Shown here: in pieces, positions 8,358 through 18,509 of the stretch
Position numbering within the stretch: position 1 is the first letter of the stretch
Layout: each line of letters begins with the position of its first letter
Assembly: GCF_003112555.1 (NCBI RefSeq)
Contig: NZ_BEWB01000007.1
Span: 1-64,000, forward strand
From: Streptomyces coelicoflavus
GTDB taxonomy: Bacteria > Actinomycetota > Actinomycetes > Streptomycetales > Streptomycetaceae
Length of the DNA stretch: 64,000 bases
Direction: 5' to 3'
Position numbers and translations under genes: made by a program
The notes under the pieces: model-generated
The model's input: only the letters and a program-made list of their open reading frames with translations
Databases searched by the model: none
Told to the model about the DNA's origin: nothing

Positions 8358-9401
8358 GTGGACCTTACGCACAGTGAGAGGGCGCGGACGCAGGTGGTGA
8401 CCATCCAGGACGTGGCGCGAGCCGCCGGAGTATCCCCGGCGACCGTCTCACGGGTCTTCAACGGCGGCAATGTCACCCCGGCACGGGCCCAGTCCGTGCA
8501 ACAGGCGGCGGCGGCGCTCGGCTTCGCGCCCAACCGCCTCGCCCGGTCGCTGCGCAAACAGCGGTCCAGCGTGATCGCGCTGCTCATCCCGGACATCGAG
8601 AACCCGTTCTTCACCTCGCTCGCACGGGGCGTCGAGGACGCCGCGCAGCGCACCAGTCTCTCGGTGGTGCTGTGCAACTCCGACGAGGACACCGAGAAGG
8701 AGCGCCGCTACCTGGAGGTCGCGCTCGGCGAGCAGATGGCCGGCGTGATCGTGGCGGCGGCCTCCCAGGACGAGACGGACCTCGGCCCCCTGATCGCCCG
8801 GGGCGTCCCCGTCGTCGCCGTCGACCGCCGCCCCCGGGACGCGGAGGTGGACGCGGTCCGCCTCGACGACCGCCACGGCGGCGAGGCCGCCACCCGGCAC
8901 CTGCTGCGGGCCGGGTACCGCAGGATCGCCTGCATCACCGGACCCCAGGGCGCCTCGACCTCCGAGGAGCGCCTGGCCGGCCACCGGGAGGCGCTGCGGG
9001 CGGCGGGTCCGGGCCGGGGCACGGACGACACCTACGTCCGCCACGCCGACTTCCGGGTCGAAGGGGGCCGGGCCGCGATGCGCGACCTCCTGTCGCTGCC
9101 CGAGCCGCCGGACGCCGTGTTCGTCGCCAACAACCTCATGACCATCGGCGTGCTCGACGCCCTGCGCGAGGCCGGGCTCACCCCGCCCGGCACCGGTGTC
9201 CTCTCCTTCGGCGACGTCCCGTGGGCCTCGCTGGTGCGGCCGTCCCTGTCGGCCGTGGAGCTGCCCTCGTACGAGCTGGGGCGTACGGCGGCCGACCTGC
9301 TGTTGCAGCGGATCGAGGGCGGCGCCGCGCCCCTGCAGACCGTGGTGCTGCGCACGACGCTCCAGGTCCGGGAGAGCACCGGCGGCCCGGCCGGCCGGTG
9401 A
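8358..9401 (+). CDS. LacI-family repressor of the adjacent sugar locus
   Basis: The 347-aa regulator has a LacI helix-turn-helix at about residues 14-35 (VTIQDVARAAGVSPATVSRV). The hinge helix sits around residue 60 (NRLARSLRKQRS), and a periplasmic-binding-like sensor domain begins SVIALLIPDIENPFF. The start is uncertain: GTG 8358 lacks a ribosome-binding site but fits a leaderless transcript, and GTG 8394 in frame is the alternative. The gene lies end to end with the leftward ABC-transporter operon, separated by a strong terminator. TGAAATC-type palindromes occur upstream of this gene, of the DUF2961-ABC operon and of the FGGY kinase. I infer that it represses all three until the sugar or a phosphorylated intermediate binds. 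Confidence 0.88.
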   Translation: MDLTHSERARTQVVTIQDVARAAGVSPATVSRVFNGGNVTPARAQSVQQAAAALGFAPNRLARSLRKQRSSVIALLIPDIENPFFTSLARGVEDAAQRTSLSVVLCNSDEDTEKERRYLEVALGEQMAGVIVAAASQDETDLGPLIARGVPVVAVDRRPRDAEVDAVRLDDRHGGEAATRHLLRAGYRRIACITGPQGASTSEERLAGHREALRAAGPGRGTDDTYVRHADFRVEGGRAAMRDLLSLPEPPDAVFVANNLMTIGVLDALREAGLTPPGTGVLSFGDVPWASLVRPSLSAVELPSYELGRTAADLLLQRIEGGAAPLQTVVLRTTLQVRESTGGPAGR

Positions 9402-9411
9402 GGACACGGGA

Positions 9412-9450
9412 GCGGCGCCGCACCGGTCCCCTCGGCCGGTGCGGCGCCGC
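9412..9450. terminator. Bidirectional terminator between lacI-A and the ABC operon
   Basis: GCGGCGCCGCACCGG (9412-9426) and CCGGTGCGGCGCCGC (9436-9450) form a perfect 15-bp stem with a 9-nt loop, between the convergent 3' ends of the regulator and the leftward permease gene. Confidence 0.8.
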
Positions 9451-9474
9451 CCGGCACCGATGGAGTGTGTCCCG

Positions 9475-10362
9475 CTACTTGATGCCCGACGTCTTGATCG
9501 ACTCGACGATCTGCCGCTGGAAGACGAAGAAGAGGATCAGCATGGGCAGCGCGGCCACCGTCGCCGCCGCCAGGATGTAGTTCCAGTTCGACGTGTACTG
9601 CGTCTGGAACGAGGCGATGCCCAGCTGGACCACCGTCAGGTCCTGGTCGCTGGTGGCGACCAGCGGCCAGACGAAGGCGTTCCAGTTGGCGAGGAAGAAG
9701 AAGATCGCCAGCGCGGAGAGGATCGGCCGGGACATCGGCAGCACGATGTTCCAGTAGACCCGCCAGTGGCCGCACCCGTCGATGACGGCCGCCTCCTCCA
9801 GCTCCTTGGGCAGCCCCAGGTAGAACTGGCGCAGCAGGAAGATGCCGAAGGCGTTGAAGATCGCCGGGATGATGAGGCCGGCGTAGCTGTCCAGCAGGCC
9901 CAGCTCGCGGGCGACCATGAACAGCGGGATCAGCACAACGGGCGCGGTGACCAGCAGGGTCGCGAAGATCGCGCCGAAGAGCTTCTCGCGGCCCGGGAAG
10001 CGCAGCCGGGCCAGGGCGTAGGCGGCCATCGAGTGGAAGAACAGGGCCGCGATCGTGATCACCGCGGAGATGAAGAAGCTGTTCCACAGGTAGCGCGCGA
10101 AGGGCACCTCCGTGAAGACGTACACGAAGTTGTCGAAGGTGAAGTCCGTCGGGATCAGCTTGCCGTCGGTGACGGTCTCGCGTGTCTTGAAGGACGACGT
10201 GAGCATCCACAGGACGGGCAGGACGCTGATCACGGACAGGACGACGGCCAGCGCGGTCAGCCCGGCGCGCGGGGTCAGCGGCCGGCGCCGGCCCGCCTCG
10301 GTGCCGGACCGTCCGGGGCCGCCGGGGCCGCCGGTCCCGGTCGTCAGGGTGTCACTGGCCAT
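9475..10362 (-). CDS. Sugar ABC transporter permease, MalG type
   Basis: This 295-aa membrane protein of the CUT1 carbohydrate-uptake class has about six helices after a ~35-residue polar N-terminus. It carries the EAA loop LEEAAVIDGCGHWRVYWNIV in the C-terminal half, where the shared ATPase docks. Its start overlaps the end of the upstream permease gene by 11 nt. No ATPase gene is present in the locus. CUT1 importers in Streptomyces commonly share the MsiK ATPase encoded elsewhere, and I infer the same here. Confidence 0.9.
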   Translation of the reverse strand: MASDTLTTGTGGPGGPGRSGTEAGRRRPLTPRAGLTALAVVLSVISVLPVLWMLTSSFKTRETVTDGKLIPTDFTFDNFVYVFTEVPFARYLWNSFFISAVITIAALFFHSMAAYALARLRFPGREKLFGAIFATLLVTAPVVLIPLFMVARELGLLDSYAGLIIPAIFNAFGIFLLRQFYLGLPKELEEAAVIDGCGHWRVYWNIVLPMSRPILSALAIFFFLANWNAFVWPLVATSDQDLTVVQLGIASFQTQYTSNWNYILAAATVAALPMLILFFVFQRQIVESIKTSGIK

Positions 10363-11314
10363 CGTCGAACCTCCCGCCTCTCGTGAACTTGAAGATCACC
10401 GCGGAGACGGCGACCATGATCAGCACCAGGAACGAGCCCATGGCCGACGCGTAGCCGTACTCACCGAACCCGAAGGCCTGCTGGTAGATGTAGAAGATCG
10501 CCAGCGACGTGCCGTTGGCGGGCCCGCCGTTGGTCAGGACGAAGATCAGGTCGAGGCCGCCGGTGATGGCCGCGACCGTGGACATCATCAGGACGAAGAA
10601 GCTGGTCGGGCGCAGCAGCGGCCAGGTGATGGAGCGGAACTGCCGCCACGGACCGGCGCCGTCGAGCTTCGCGGCCTCGTAGTACTCCTGGGGGATCTCC
10701 TGGAGACCCGACAGGAAGATGATCATGTAGTAGCCCATCATCACCCACACCATGACCGCGATGACGCAGCCGAGGGCGAGCGAGGGGCTGCCGAGCCAGG
10801 ACTCGCCGTCCAGGCCGGCCGCCCGCATGGCCCGGTTGACCGCGCCGGTCTGCTCGTCCAGCAGGAACTTCCACAGCACGCCGACCACCACGAGGCTGAT
10901 GACGTACGGCAGGAAGAGCGCCGTGCGGTAGACGCCCATGCCGGGCAGCTTCTGCTTGACCAGCAGGCCGAGGCCGAGGCTCACGCAGAACAGCACGGGC
11001 ACGAGGATCACCACGTACAGGCCGGTGATCTTCATGGAGTCCCAGAAGAGCGGGTCGTTCATCATGCGCTCGTAGTTGCCGAGCCCGATCCACTCGTAGC
11101 TGCCGAAGCCGCTGACCTGGAAGAAGCTCAGCGCGACGGACAACACCATCGGGACGGCGACGAAGACCAGCAGCCCCAGGACGTCGGGGGCCAGGAAGAG
11201 CGCGGCGGCCAGCCACTCGCGGTGCCTGCGGCTGAGCCCGGGGCCTCTGGTCGAGGCCGGTGCCTGCGCCGGGGCCGCGGCGGCCCGGCGCTCCTTCGCG
11301 GCGACGCTGCTCAT
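10352..11314 (-). CDS. Sugar ABC transporter permease, MalF type
   Basis: The 320-aa CUT1 permease has a ~30-residue Ala/Pro-rich cytoplasmic lead, six predicted helices starting AAALFLAPDVLGLLVFVAVP, and the EAA loop YYEAAKLDGAGPWRQFRSIT. It pairs with the MalG-type permease downstream. ATG 11314 overlaps the binding-protein stop by 4 nt (ATGA), giving a coupled solute-binding-protein/permease/permease order typical of CUT1 operons. Confidence 0.9.
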   Translation of the reverse strand: MSSVAAKERRAAAAPAQAPASTRGPGLSRRHREWLAAALFLAPDVLGLLVFVAVPMVLSVALSFFQVSGFGSYEWIGLGNYERMMNDPLFWDSMKITGLYVVILVPVLFCVSLGLGLLVKQKLPGMGVYRTALFLPYVISLVVVGVLWKFLLDEQTGAVNRAMRAAGLDGESWLGSPSLALGCVIAVMVWVMMGYYMIIFLSGLQEIPQEYYEAAKLDGAGPWRQFRSITWPLLRPTSFFVLMMSTVAAITGGLDLIFVLTNGGPANGTSLAIFYIYQQAFGFGEYGYASAMGSFLVLIMVAVSAVIFKFTRGGRFDDGQ

Positions 11315-12690
11315 ATCAGGCTCGCCCCCTTGTAGCTCTTGGTGTACGCGTCGATGGACCGGGTGGCCCGCTCGATCTCGCTCTCCACGCCGCGGCCGGC
11401 GAGCATGGTGCCCTGGATGGCGTCGGAGATCGCCTTGTAGACCACCGGGGGATAGCGCGGTTCGGCACGGCCCCCGGGGAAGATCTCGTCCTTGAAGCGG
11501 CGCATCACCTCGGCGTCGTAGCCGCCCTTGGCGGCGCCGCGCTCCAGGGCGCTGGCGCGGGGCGCCACGTCGGTCTTGGCCCGGACGCACCAGTCGACCA
11601 TCCGGTCGATGGAGTCGTCCTTCATGGACCCGAGGGCCCAGACGCAGAACTCGGCCGCGACCTCGGGATTGCGGCCCTGCGCGTTGGCGCAGAAGGACCA
11701 GCCGCCCAGCGCGGTGACGTAGTCGCCGCCCGGGGGAGTGGGGAGCTTGAAGACGCCGTACGGGTAGTCGGGCGCGAACGCCTTGAAGCTGGCGACGTTC
11801 CAGATGCCCTGCTGCCACATGCCGACGTTGCCGCCCTTGAAGCCGCCGATCACGTCGCCCGCGGCGGGCACGGTGCGCGGGGCGATGCCGTGGCGCACGG
11901 CGTCCTGCCACAGCGTGAGGGCCTGACGGGTGCCCTTGGAGTCGAAGGCGACGCCGCCGCGCTCGTCCAGGACGTCGCCGCCGCCCTGCCACATCCACGG
12001 GTACCAGGTGAAGTTCTGGTAGTAGCCCGGGTTGGTCTCGAAGACGAGCCCGGCCGTGGTGCGGGAGCCCAGCTTGTCGCCGATGTCGAGCATCTGGTCC
12101 CAGGTGGTGGGGATGTCGGCCTCGGACAGGCCGGCCTTCTCCCACAGGCCCTGGGAGTAGAACATCGCCAGCGGCTCGACCTCCATGGGGAGGGCGTAGA
12201 CCTTGCCGTCGACCTTGCGGCTGTCCAGGGCGGAGCCGAAGTCCTCGACGGCCGCCTTCTCCATGTGCGGGGTGAGGTCCTCCAGGACGCCCCCGTTGTA
12301 GTACCGCAGGAAGTCGCCGGGGGAGAGCATGAAGATGTCCGGGCCCTCGCCGGTGGCGAAGGCGGACGGCAGCTTGAAGCCGTTGAGGTAGGTGGGCTGC
12401 GGCAGGTAGACGAGGTCGATCTGCTGCTTGTGGGTGGCGTTCCACTTCCCGACCATGTCGGTGAACCACTTGGACTGCGCGTTGATCGCCGGGTCGGGCG
12501 AGCGCTGGGGTCCGTAGAAGTTCCAGAACTGGAGGTTGCCGCCCTTCGCCCGGGCCGTGCCGCAACCGGTGAGCAGGGCCGGGGCCGCGACCGCCGCGCC
12601 GGTGCCCGCCATGGCGGTGAGGAAGCGGCGGCGTGAGGTGCCGGCCGGGGACGGAGCCGGGTGCCCGGCTTCATTGCCGTGCTGGAGCAT
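11311..12690 (-). CDS. Sugar-binding lipoprotein, Tat-type signal
   Basis: The 459-aa solute-binding protein (extracellular-sugar-binding family 1) is likely exported by Tat: SRRRFLTAMAG has the twin arginines, and a lipobox LLTGC follows. The mature chain has FATGEGPDIFMLSPGDFLRYY and GGFKGGNVGMWQQGIWNV, typical of this family's ligand cleft. Length fits (400-460 aa). ATG 12690 has AGGAG 9 nt upstream. It lies 74 nt after the DUF2961 gene and should be on the same leftward transcript. The ligand is unknown; the neighbouring GH172-like enzyme suggests a furanoside or oligosaccharide. Confidence 0.88.
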   Translation of the reverse strand: MLQHGNEAGHPAPSPAGTSRRRFLTAMAGTGAAVAAPALLTGCGTARAKGGNLQFWNFYGPQRSPDPAINAQSKWFTDMVGKWNATHKQQIDLVYLPQPTYLNGFKLPSAFATGEGPDIFMLSPGDFLRYYNGGVLEDLTPHMEKAAVEDFGSALDSRKVDGKVYALPMEVEPLAMFYSQGLWEKAGLSEADIPTTWDQMLDIGDKLGSRTTAGLVFETNPGYYQNFTWYPWMWQGGGDVLDERGGVAFDSKGTRQALTLWQDAVRHGIAPRTVPAAGDVIGGFKGGNVGMWQQGIWNVASFKAFAPDYPYGVFKLPTPPGGDYVTALGGWSFCANAQGRNPEVAAEFCVWALGSMKDDSIDRMVDWCVRAKTDVAPRASALERGAAKGGYDAEVMRRFKDEIFPGGRAEPRYPPVVYKAISDAIQGTMLAGRGVESEIERATRSIDAYTKSYKGASLI

Positions 12691-12764
12691 GCGTGCGCTC
12701 CTGTCGGGGTGGGATGGAGTCGGAGGTGGGACGCTGTGGGGGCGTGGGGAGAGGACGTGCGGGG

Positions 12765-13856
<1,092 letters not shown>

Positions 13857-13969
13857 CGTGTCTTGCCCTCAAGGTGGAGTTGCGGAGCGCGCCGTGGGCC
13901 CGAGGGGGCGTCGTGGGCGCGGGGAGGACGGTACGCCGTCTTCGTGACGCCGTTCCGTTCCTGCATCCC

Positions 13970-14016
13970 TGAAATCCATTTCACCGAAACGTAGAGCGGC
14001 CTCCAAGGGGTGTCAA
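13970..14016 (-). promoter_or_regulatory. Promoter and LacI operator of the DUF2961-ABC operon
   Basis: On the minus strand a consensus -35 TTGACA (14016-14011) is followed by 17 nt and the -10 TACGTT (13993-13988). The near-palindrome TGAAATCCATTTCA (13970-13983, plus-strand reading) begins 4 nt after the -10, so it covers the transcription start. That position suits repression. One arm base differs from perfect symmetry. Confidence 0.75.
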
Positions 14017-14103
14017 GAGGTGAGACGCCTGCGCGTTTCCGCGCCGCGTCCACCCCCTTTGACCCGGCCTTCTGCGGACAAGTCGCGTCATGTGCGCGCT
14101 CCC

Positions 14104-14132
14104 TTGACGCTGAAATCGATTTCTGCGAACGT
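14104..14132 (+). promoter_or_regulatory. Promoter and LacI operator of the FGGY kinase
   Basis: TTGACG (14104-14109) is separated by exactly 17 nt from GAACGT (14127-14132). The perfect palindrome GAAATCGATTTC (14112-14123) fills the spacer. The -10 match is weak. Transcription would start at about the ATG at 14140, where there is no ribosome-binding site, so a leaderless mRNA is likely. Confidence 0.6.
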
Positions 14133-14139
14133 GCTCGCC

Positions 14140-15618
14140 ATGCCTCGCAACGCAGTCATCGGTGTGGACATCGGCACCTCGAGCAGCAAGGGCGTACTCG
14201 TCGGCCTCGACGGCACCCTGATCCGCTCGGCCGTACGGGAGCACACCCCCGCCAGGCCGGGTCCCGGCCGCTTCGAGATGGACGCCGCCGTCTGGTGGGA
14301 CGAGTTCACCGCCCTCGCCCGCGAACTGGCCGCCCCCGGCGACGTCACCGTGACCGCCGTCGGCGTCAGCGGCATGGGGCCGTGCGTCCTGCTGACCGAC
14401 GAACACGACACGCCGCTGCGCCCCGCCATCCTCTACGGCGTGGACACCCGCTCGGTCCGCCAGATCGAGCGCATCGAGGCCGGGCTCGGCGCGGACGAGA
14501 TCATCCGCCGGGGCGGATCCGCCCTCACCACCCAGGCGGCCGGGCCCAAGATCGCCTGGATCGCCGACGAGGAGCCCGAGCACTACGCCCGCGCCCGCCG
14601 TCTCTACATGCCCAGCTCCTGGCTGGTCCGCAGGCTCACCGGCGCCTACGTCCTCGACCACCACTCGGCCAGCCAGTGCACGCCGCTCTACGACACCCAT
14701 GCCCGCCAGTGGTACGCCCCCTGGGCCGCCGAGGTCGCCCCCGGCATCGAACTGCCGCCGCTGCGCTGGTCCGGCGAGACCGCGGGCACCCTCACTCCGG
14801 ATGCCGCCCGGGAGACCGGCCTGCCCGCCGGCATCCCCGTCACCACCGGCACGATCGACGCCTGGGCGGAGGCCCTGAGCGTGGGCGCCCAGGGTACCGG
14901 CGACCTGATGCTGATGTACGGCACCACCATGTTCCTCGTCCACACCGTCCCGGAGCCCCTCACGAGCGAGTCCCTGTGGGGTACGGTCGGCGCCCTGCCC
15001 GGCACCCGCAACCTGGCCGGCGGCATGGCCACCTCCGGAGCGGTCACCAACTGGCTGCGGGACCTGTTCGCCGACGAGGACCACGCCGGCCTCACCCGCC
15101 GGGCGGCCGAGTCGGGGCCCGGCGCCAACGGCCTGCTGATGCTGCCGTACTTCTCCGGTGAACGCACGCCGGTCATGGACCCGGACGCCCGCGGCGTGAT
15201 CGCCGGCCTGACGCTCTCCCACACCCGCGGCGACCTCTACCGGGCGGCCCTGGAGGCCACCGGCTTCGGCGTCCGGCACAACATCGAGGTGATCGAGGCG
15301 GCCGGCGGCGACATCCGCCGCGTGGTCGCCGTCGGCGGCGGCACGCAGGGCGACCTGTGGACGCAGATCGTCTCCGACATCACCGGCCGCCCGCAGGAGC
15401 TTCGCACCACCACCATCGGCGCGAGCTACGGCGGTGCGCTGCTGGCCGCCGGGCTCGTCCAGGACGTCTGTGTCGACGACTGGAACCCGGTGCGCGCCAC
15501 GGTGACACCACGCCCCGAACACACCCGGCGCTACGACGACCTCTACGCCCTCTACCGGCGCCTCTACCCGGACACCTCGGACGTCGTCCACACCCTGGCG
15601 ACGTTGCAGGACCGCTGA
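14140..15618 (+). CDS. FGGY-family carbohydrate kinase
   Basis: The 492-aa kinase of the xylulokinase/ribulokinase superfamily opens with GVDIGTSSSKGVLVGLDG, the first phosphate-binding loop. The substrate-side VSGMGPC and the PYFSGERTPVMDPDARGVIAGL stretch follow, then VVAVGGGTQGDLWTQI, the second ATP-binding segment. Length is typical (480-520). ATG 14140 lacks a Shine-Dalgarno; GTG 14131 is in frame three codons earlier. It lies upstream of the isomerase-like gene, so the pair would isomerise a free sugar and phosphorylate the ketose. A ribulokinase or xylulokinase role is possible; the substrate cannot be read from sequence. Confidence 0.85.
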   Translation: MPRNAVIGVDIGTSSSKGVLVGLDGTLIRSAVREHTPARPGPGRFEMDAAVWWDEFTALARELAAPGDVTVTAVGVSGMGPCVLLTDEHDTPLRPAILYGVDTRSVRQIERIEAGLGADEIIRRGGSALTTQAAGPKIAWIADEEPEHYARARRLYMPSSWLVRRLTGAYVLDHHSASQCTPLYDTHARQWYAPWAAEVAPGIELPPLRWSGETAGTLTPDAARETGLPAGIPVTTGTIDAWAEALSVGAQGTGDLMLMYGTTMFLVHTVPEPLTSESLWGTVGALPGTRNLAGGMATSGAVTNWLRDLFADEDHAGLTRRAAESGPGANGLLMLPYFSGERTPVMDPDARGVIAGLTLSHTRGDLYRAALEATGFGVRHNIEVIEAAGGDIRRVVAVGGGTQGDLWTQIVSDITGRPQELRTTTIGASYGGALLAAGLVQDVCVDDWNPVRATVTPRPEHTRRYDDLYALYRRLYPDTSDVVHTLATLQDR

Positions 15619-15755
15619 CCGGCCGCCCCGCCGACCCACCCCTTCCGGGCACCGGCCGACTGCCCCGGGCCGTCGACCGGCCGCCCGGGCGCCGGGCACG
15701 ACCCGCTCGGCCCCGCCGGCCCCCGCCGGCCGCACGCACAACCTACGGAGACCGC

Positions 15756-17414
15756 ATGACCGCGTACACCCTGCCCGTGCTCCACGAGCCGCCGGCCGCC
15801 GAGCCGGCCACCGTCTACACCGTGACCAGCGGCGATCTCCGCCCCGCCGCCAACACCACGTGCTGGCCCACCCAGGAGAAGCTGGAGAAGGACCTCGCCG
15901 CCGCCGTCACCGCCCTCGGCCGGCAGGTGCGCCGCGGCCACCCGGTGGACGAGGCCAAGGGCCACGGGTTCATCGACAGCCAGCGCGCCGGCATCGAGGT
16001 CTTCAAGAACCTGCCCAAGGACGCCCCGCTGATCGTCGTCGAGGCCGTCTGGCAGTACAGCCACCACGTTCTCGCCGGGCTGCGCAGCCACCGGGGCCCG
16101 ATTCTGGTCGTGGCGAACTGGAGCGGCGAGTTCCCGGGCCTGGTCGGCCTGCTGGGCCTGGCCGGCAGCCTCACCAAGGCGGGCGTCGACTACTCGGTGC
16201 TGTGGAGCCCCGACTTCACCGACGACTGGGCGCGCGAGGGCCTGCGCACCTGGCTGGAGACGGGCACCCTCACCCACGACACCGGCCACGTCCGGCCCCT
16301 GCCCCCGCTGCCCGAGGACGCCGAGACCGAACTGGGCACGGCCCTCGCCCGGCAGCTGCGCGCGGAGAAGGCGATCATCGGCGTCTTCGACGAGGGCTGC
16401 ATGGGCATGTACAACGCCATCATCGACGACGAGTTCCTCAACCCCCTCGGGATCTACAAGGAACGCCTCTCGCAGAGCGCCCTGGTCGCGGAGATGAACA
16501 AGGTCTCCGACGAGGAGGCCCAGGCCGTCCGCACCTGGCTCGACGACGCCGGGATGACCTTCCACACCGGCACGGACGAGGCCACCGAACTCACCGACGC
16601 CCAGCTGCTCAGCCAGTTCAAGATGTACATCGCCGCGCTGCGCATCTCCGACGACTTCGGACTCGACGCGGTCGGCATCCAGTACCAGCAGGGCCTCAAG
16701 GACACCGTCCCTGCCAGCGACCTCGCCGAGGGCCTGCTCAACAACGTCCAGCGCCCGCCGGTGCGCAGCCGCGACGGTGCCCGCGAGCTGTACGCCGGCG
16801 CGCCGCTGCCGCACTTCAACGAGGTCGACGAGGGCGTCGCCGTCGACTCCCTGGTCACCAACCGCATCTGGACGGCGATGGGCCTCGACCCGGCGACCAC
16901 GCTGCACGACATCCGCTGGGGCGAGGAGTACGACGGCCGGTTCGTCTGGGTCTTCGAGATCTCCGGCTCCGTCCCCGCCTCCCACCACGGCGGCTACGAC
17001 AAGTCGTACAGCATGCGGCAGCCGCCGATGTTCTTCCCGCTCGGCGGCGGCACCCTCAGCGGTGTCTCCAAGCCCGGCGAGATCGTCTGGTCGCGCGTCT
17101 TCCTGATGGACGGCCGCCTCCACGTCGACCTCGGCCGCGCGAGCGCCGTCGAGCTGCCCGAGGAGGAGACGCGGCGCCGGCTGGACGCCACCAACCCGCA
17201 GTGGCCGATCATGCACGCGGTCCTGCACGGCGTCACCCGCGACCAGTTCATGGCCCGCCACCGCGCCAACCACCTCAACGTCGCCTACGCACCCGACGCG
17301 GCCACCGCCGACCGGGCGCTGCGCGCCAAGGCCGCCCTCTTCGCCGAGCTGGGCGTCGAGGTGCACCTGTGCGGGGACGTGGCGCTGCGGGACGCGGTAC
17401 CGGACGGTTCGTAG
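15756..17414 (+). CDS. L-fucose/arabinose isomerase-like protein
   Basis: The 552-aa cytoplasmic protein resembles the fucose isomerase superfamily. An N-terminal Rossmann-like half includes IVVEAVWQYSHHVLAG. The middle has FDEGCMGMYNAII, close to the Cys-Met-Gly-Met metal-site segment of FucI. IWTAMGLDPATTLHDIRWG and a late HRANHLNVAYA (His near the C-terminus, as in the FucI metal site) follow. FucI-type enzymes convert L-fucose to L-fuculose and D-arabinose to D-ribulose. ATG 15756 has GGAG 7 nt upstream. It follows the FGGY kinase by 137 nt and probably shares its transcript. It could also be a non-isomerase relative; nearest-family assignment is moderate. Confidence 0.65.
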   Translation: MTAYTLPVLHEPPAAEPATVYTVTSGDLRPAANTTCWPTQEKLEKDLAAAVTALGRQVRRGHPVDEAKGHGFIDSQRAGIEVFKNLPKDAPLIVVEAVWQYSHHVLAGLRSHRGPILVVANWSGEFPGLVGLLGLAGSLTKAGVDYSVLWSPDFTDDWAREGLRTWLETGTLTHDTGHVRPLPPLPEDAETELGTALARQLRAEKAIIGVFDEGCMGMYNAIIDDEFLNPLGIYKERLSQSALVAEMNKVSDEEAQAVRTWLDDAGMTFHTGTDEATELTDAQLLSQFKMYIAALRISDDFGLDAVGIQYQQGLKDTVPASDLAEGLLNNVQRPPVRSRDGARELYAGAPLPHFNEVDEGVAVDSLVTNRIWTAMGLDPATTLHDIRWGEEYDGRFVWVFEISGSVPASHHGGYDKSYSMRQPPMFFPLGGGTLSGVSKPGEIVWSRVFLMDGRLHVDLGRASAVELPEEETRRRLDATNPQWPIMHAVLHGVTRDQFMARHRANHLNVAYAPDAATADRALRAKAALFAELGVEVHLCGDVALRDAVPDGS

Positions 17415-17423
17415 CATGCACTC

Positions 17424-18425
17424 ATGAACGGCACACTCCCCGACACGATGCGGGCGGCGTACATCGACGCCGTCGGACCGGCCGACGCCGTCCGGTACGG
17501 AGAACTCCCCGTGCCGGCCGTGGGACCCACGGACGTGCTCGTGCGGGTGGCGGCCGTCGCGGTGAACCCCGTGGACACCTTCGTGCGGTCCGGTGCGTAC
17601 GCCACACCCCTCCCGACGCCCTTCGTCGTCGGCCGCGACCTGGTGGGCGAGGTCGCCGCGGCCGGGCCCGGCGTCGCCGGCTTCGGCGTCGGGCAGCGGG
17701 TGTGGTGCAACAGCCTCGGCCACGACGGCCGGCAGGGTTCCTTCGCCCGGTACGCGACGGTCGCCGCCGAACGCCTCTACGCGGCGCCGCCCGGTGTGGA
17801 CACGGACCACCTCGTGGCGGCCGCCCACCCGGCGGCCTCCGCCTGGGTCGCACTCTTCCGGCACGGACGGCTGAGGGCGGGGGAGACCGTGTACGTCGGG
17901 GGCGGCGCCGGGAACGTGGGCGGTGCCGCCGTGGCCCTGGCCTCCCGGGCCGGGGCCCGTGTGGTCGCCACGGCGCGTGCGGAGGACGCCGGGACGGTGC
18001 GGGAGCTGGGCGCGGCCGAGGTCCTGGACCACCACGCCCCCGATCTCGCCGAGCGCGTGCGCCGGGCCGCTCCCGACGGCTACGACGTGCACCTGGACAC
18101 GTCCGGGCACGGGGTGCTCGCCGACGCCGTGGACTCGCTGGCGCAAGGCGGGCGGCTGGTCGCGATGGTGGGCCTGGGCACCGGGCCCGCCGCCCTGCCG
18201 TTGAGCCGGCTCTACACCAGGGACGCGAGCATCGTCGGCTTCGCCATCAGCAACGCCACGACCGCCGACCTCGCCGAGGCGGCGCGGGGCGTCGTGGGCG
18301 TCCTCACCGGCACATCGTGGCGCCCGCGCATCGCCGACCGGCTGCCGCTGTCGATGACGGCCGAGGCCCACCGCAGGCTGGAGGCCGGCGAGGTGCGGGG
18401 GCGTCTCGTCCTCACGCCCTCTTGA
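17424..18425 (+). CDS. Zinc-free MDR quinone/NADPH oxidoreductase
   Basis: The 333-aa medium-chain dehydrogenase/reductase is of the zeta-crystallin type. A GroES-like N-terminal half contains VAAVAVNPVDTFVRSGAY and FVVGRDLVGEVAAAG. The nucleotide-binding motif is VYVGGGAGNVGGAAVALA (around residues 153-170). The Cys/His zinc ligands of alcohol dehydrogenases are absent, so it probably reduces quinones or enones with NADPH. ATG 17424 has no ribosome-binding site but follows a TAGCAT -10-like hexamer by 6 nt, so it may be leaderless; ATG 17448 is the usual family start. It sits 9 nt after the isomerase gene but is probably unrelated to it. Confidence 0.85.
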   Translation: MNGTLPDTMRAAYIDAVGPADAVRYGELPVPAVGPTDVLVRVAAVAVNPVDTFVRSGAYATPLPTPFVVGRDLVGEVAAAGPGVAGFGVGQRVWCNSLGHDGRQGSFARYATVAAERLYAAPPGVDTDHLVAAAHPAASAWVALFRHGRLRAGETVYVGGGAGNVGGAAVALASRAGARVVATARAEDAGTVRELGAAEVLDHHAPDLAERVRRAAPDGYDVHLDTSGHGVLADAVDSLAQGGRLVAMVGLGTGPAALPLSRLYTRDASIVGFAISNATTADLAEAARGVVGVLTGTSWRPRIADRLPLSMTAEAHRRLEAGEVRGRLVLTPS

Positions 18426-18509
18426 TCGTCTTTCCGGTCGGCCGGGCGCGGTCCATGATGGGCAGGTCGGAGAAACCGAAACCCGTCACAAGAGCGTGGG
18501 GGTCCAGGA

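Noticed and set aside
15564..18371. Open frame of 935 codons on the minus strand opposite the isomerase and oxidoreductase genes
   Set aside because: Its translation is low-complexity Gly/Val/His/Asp-rich sequence typical of the antisense of GC-rich genes, while the plus-strand frames carry clear protein families.
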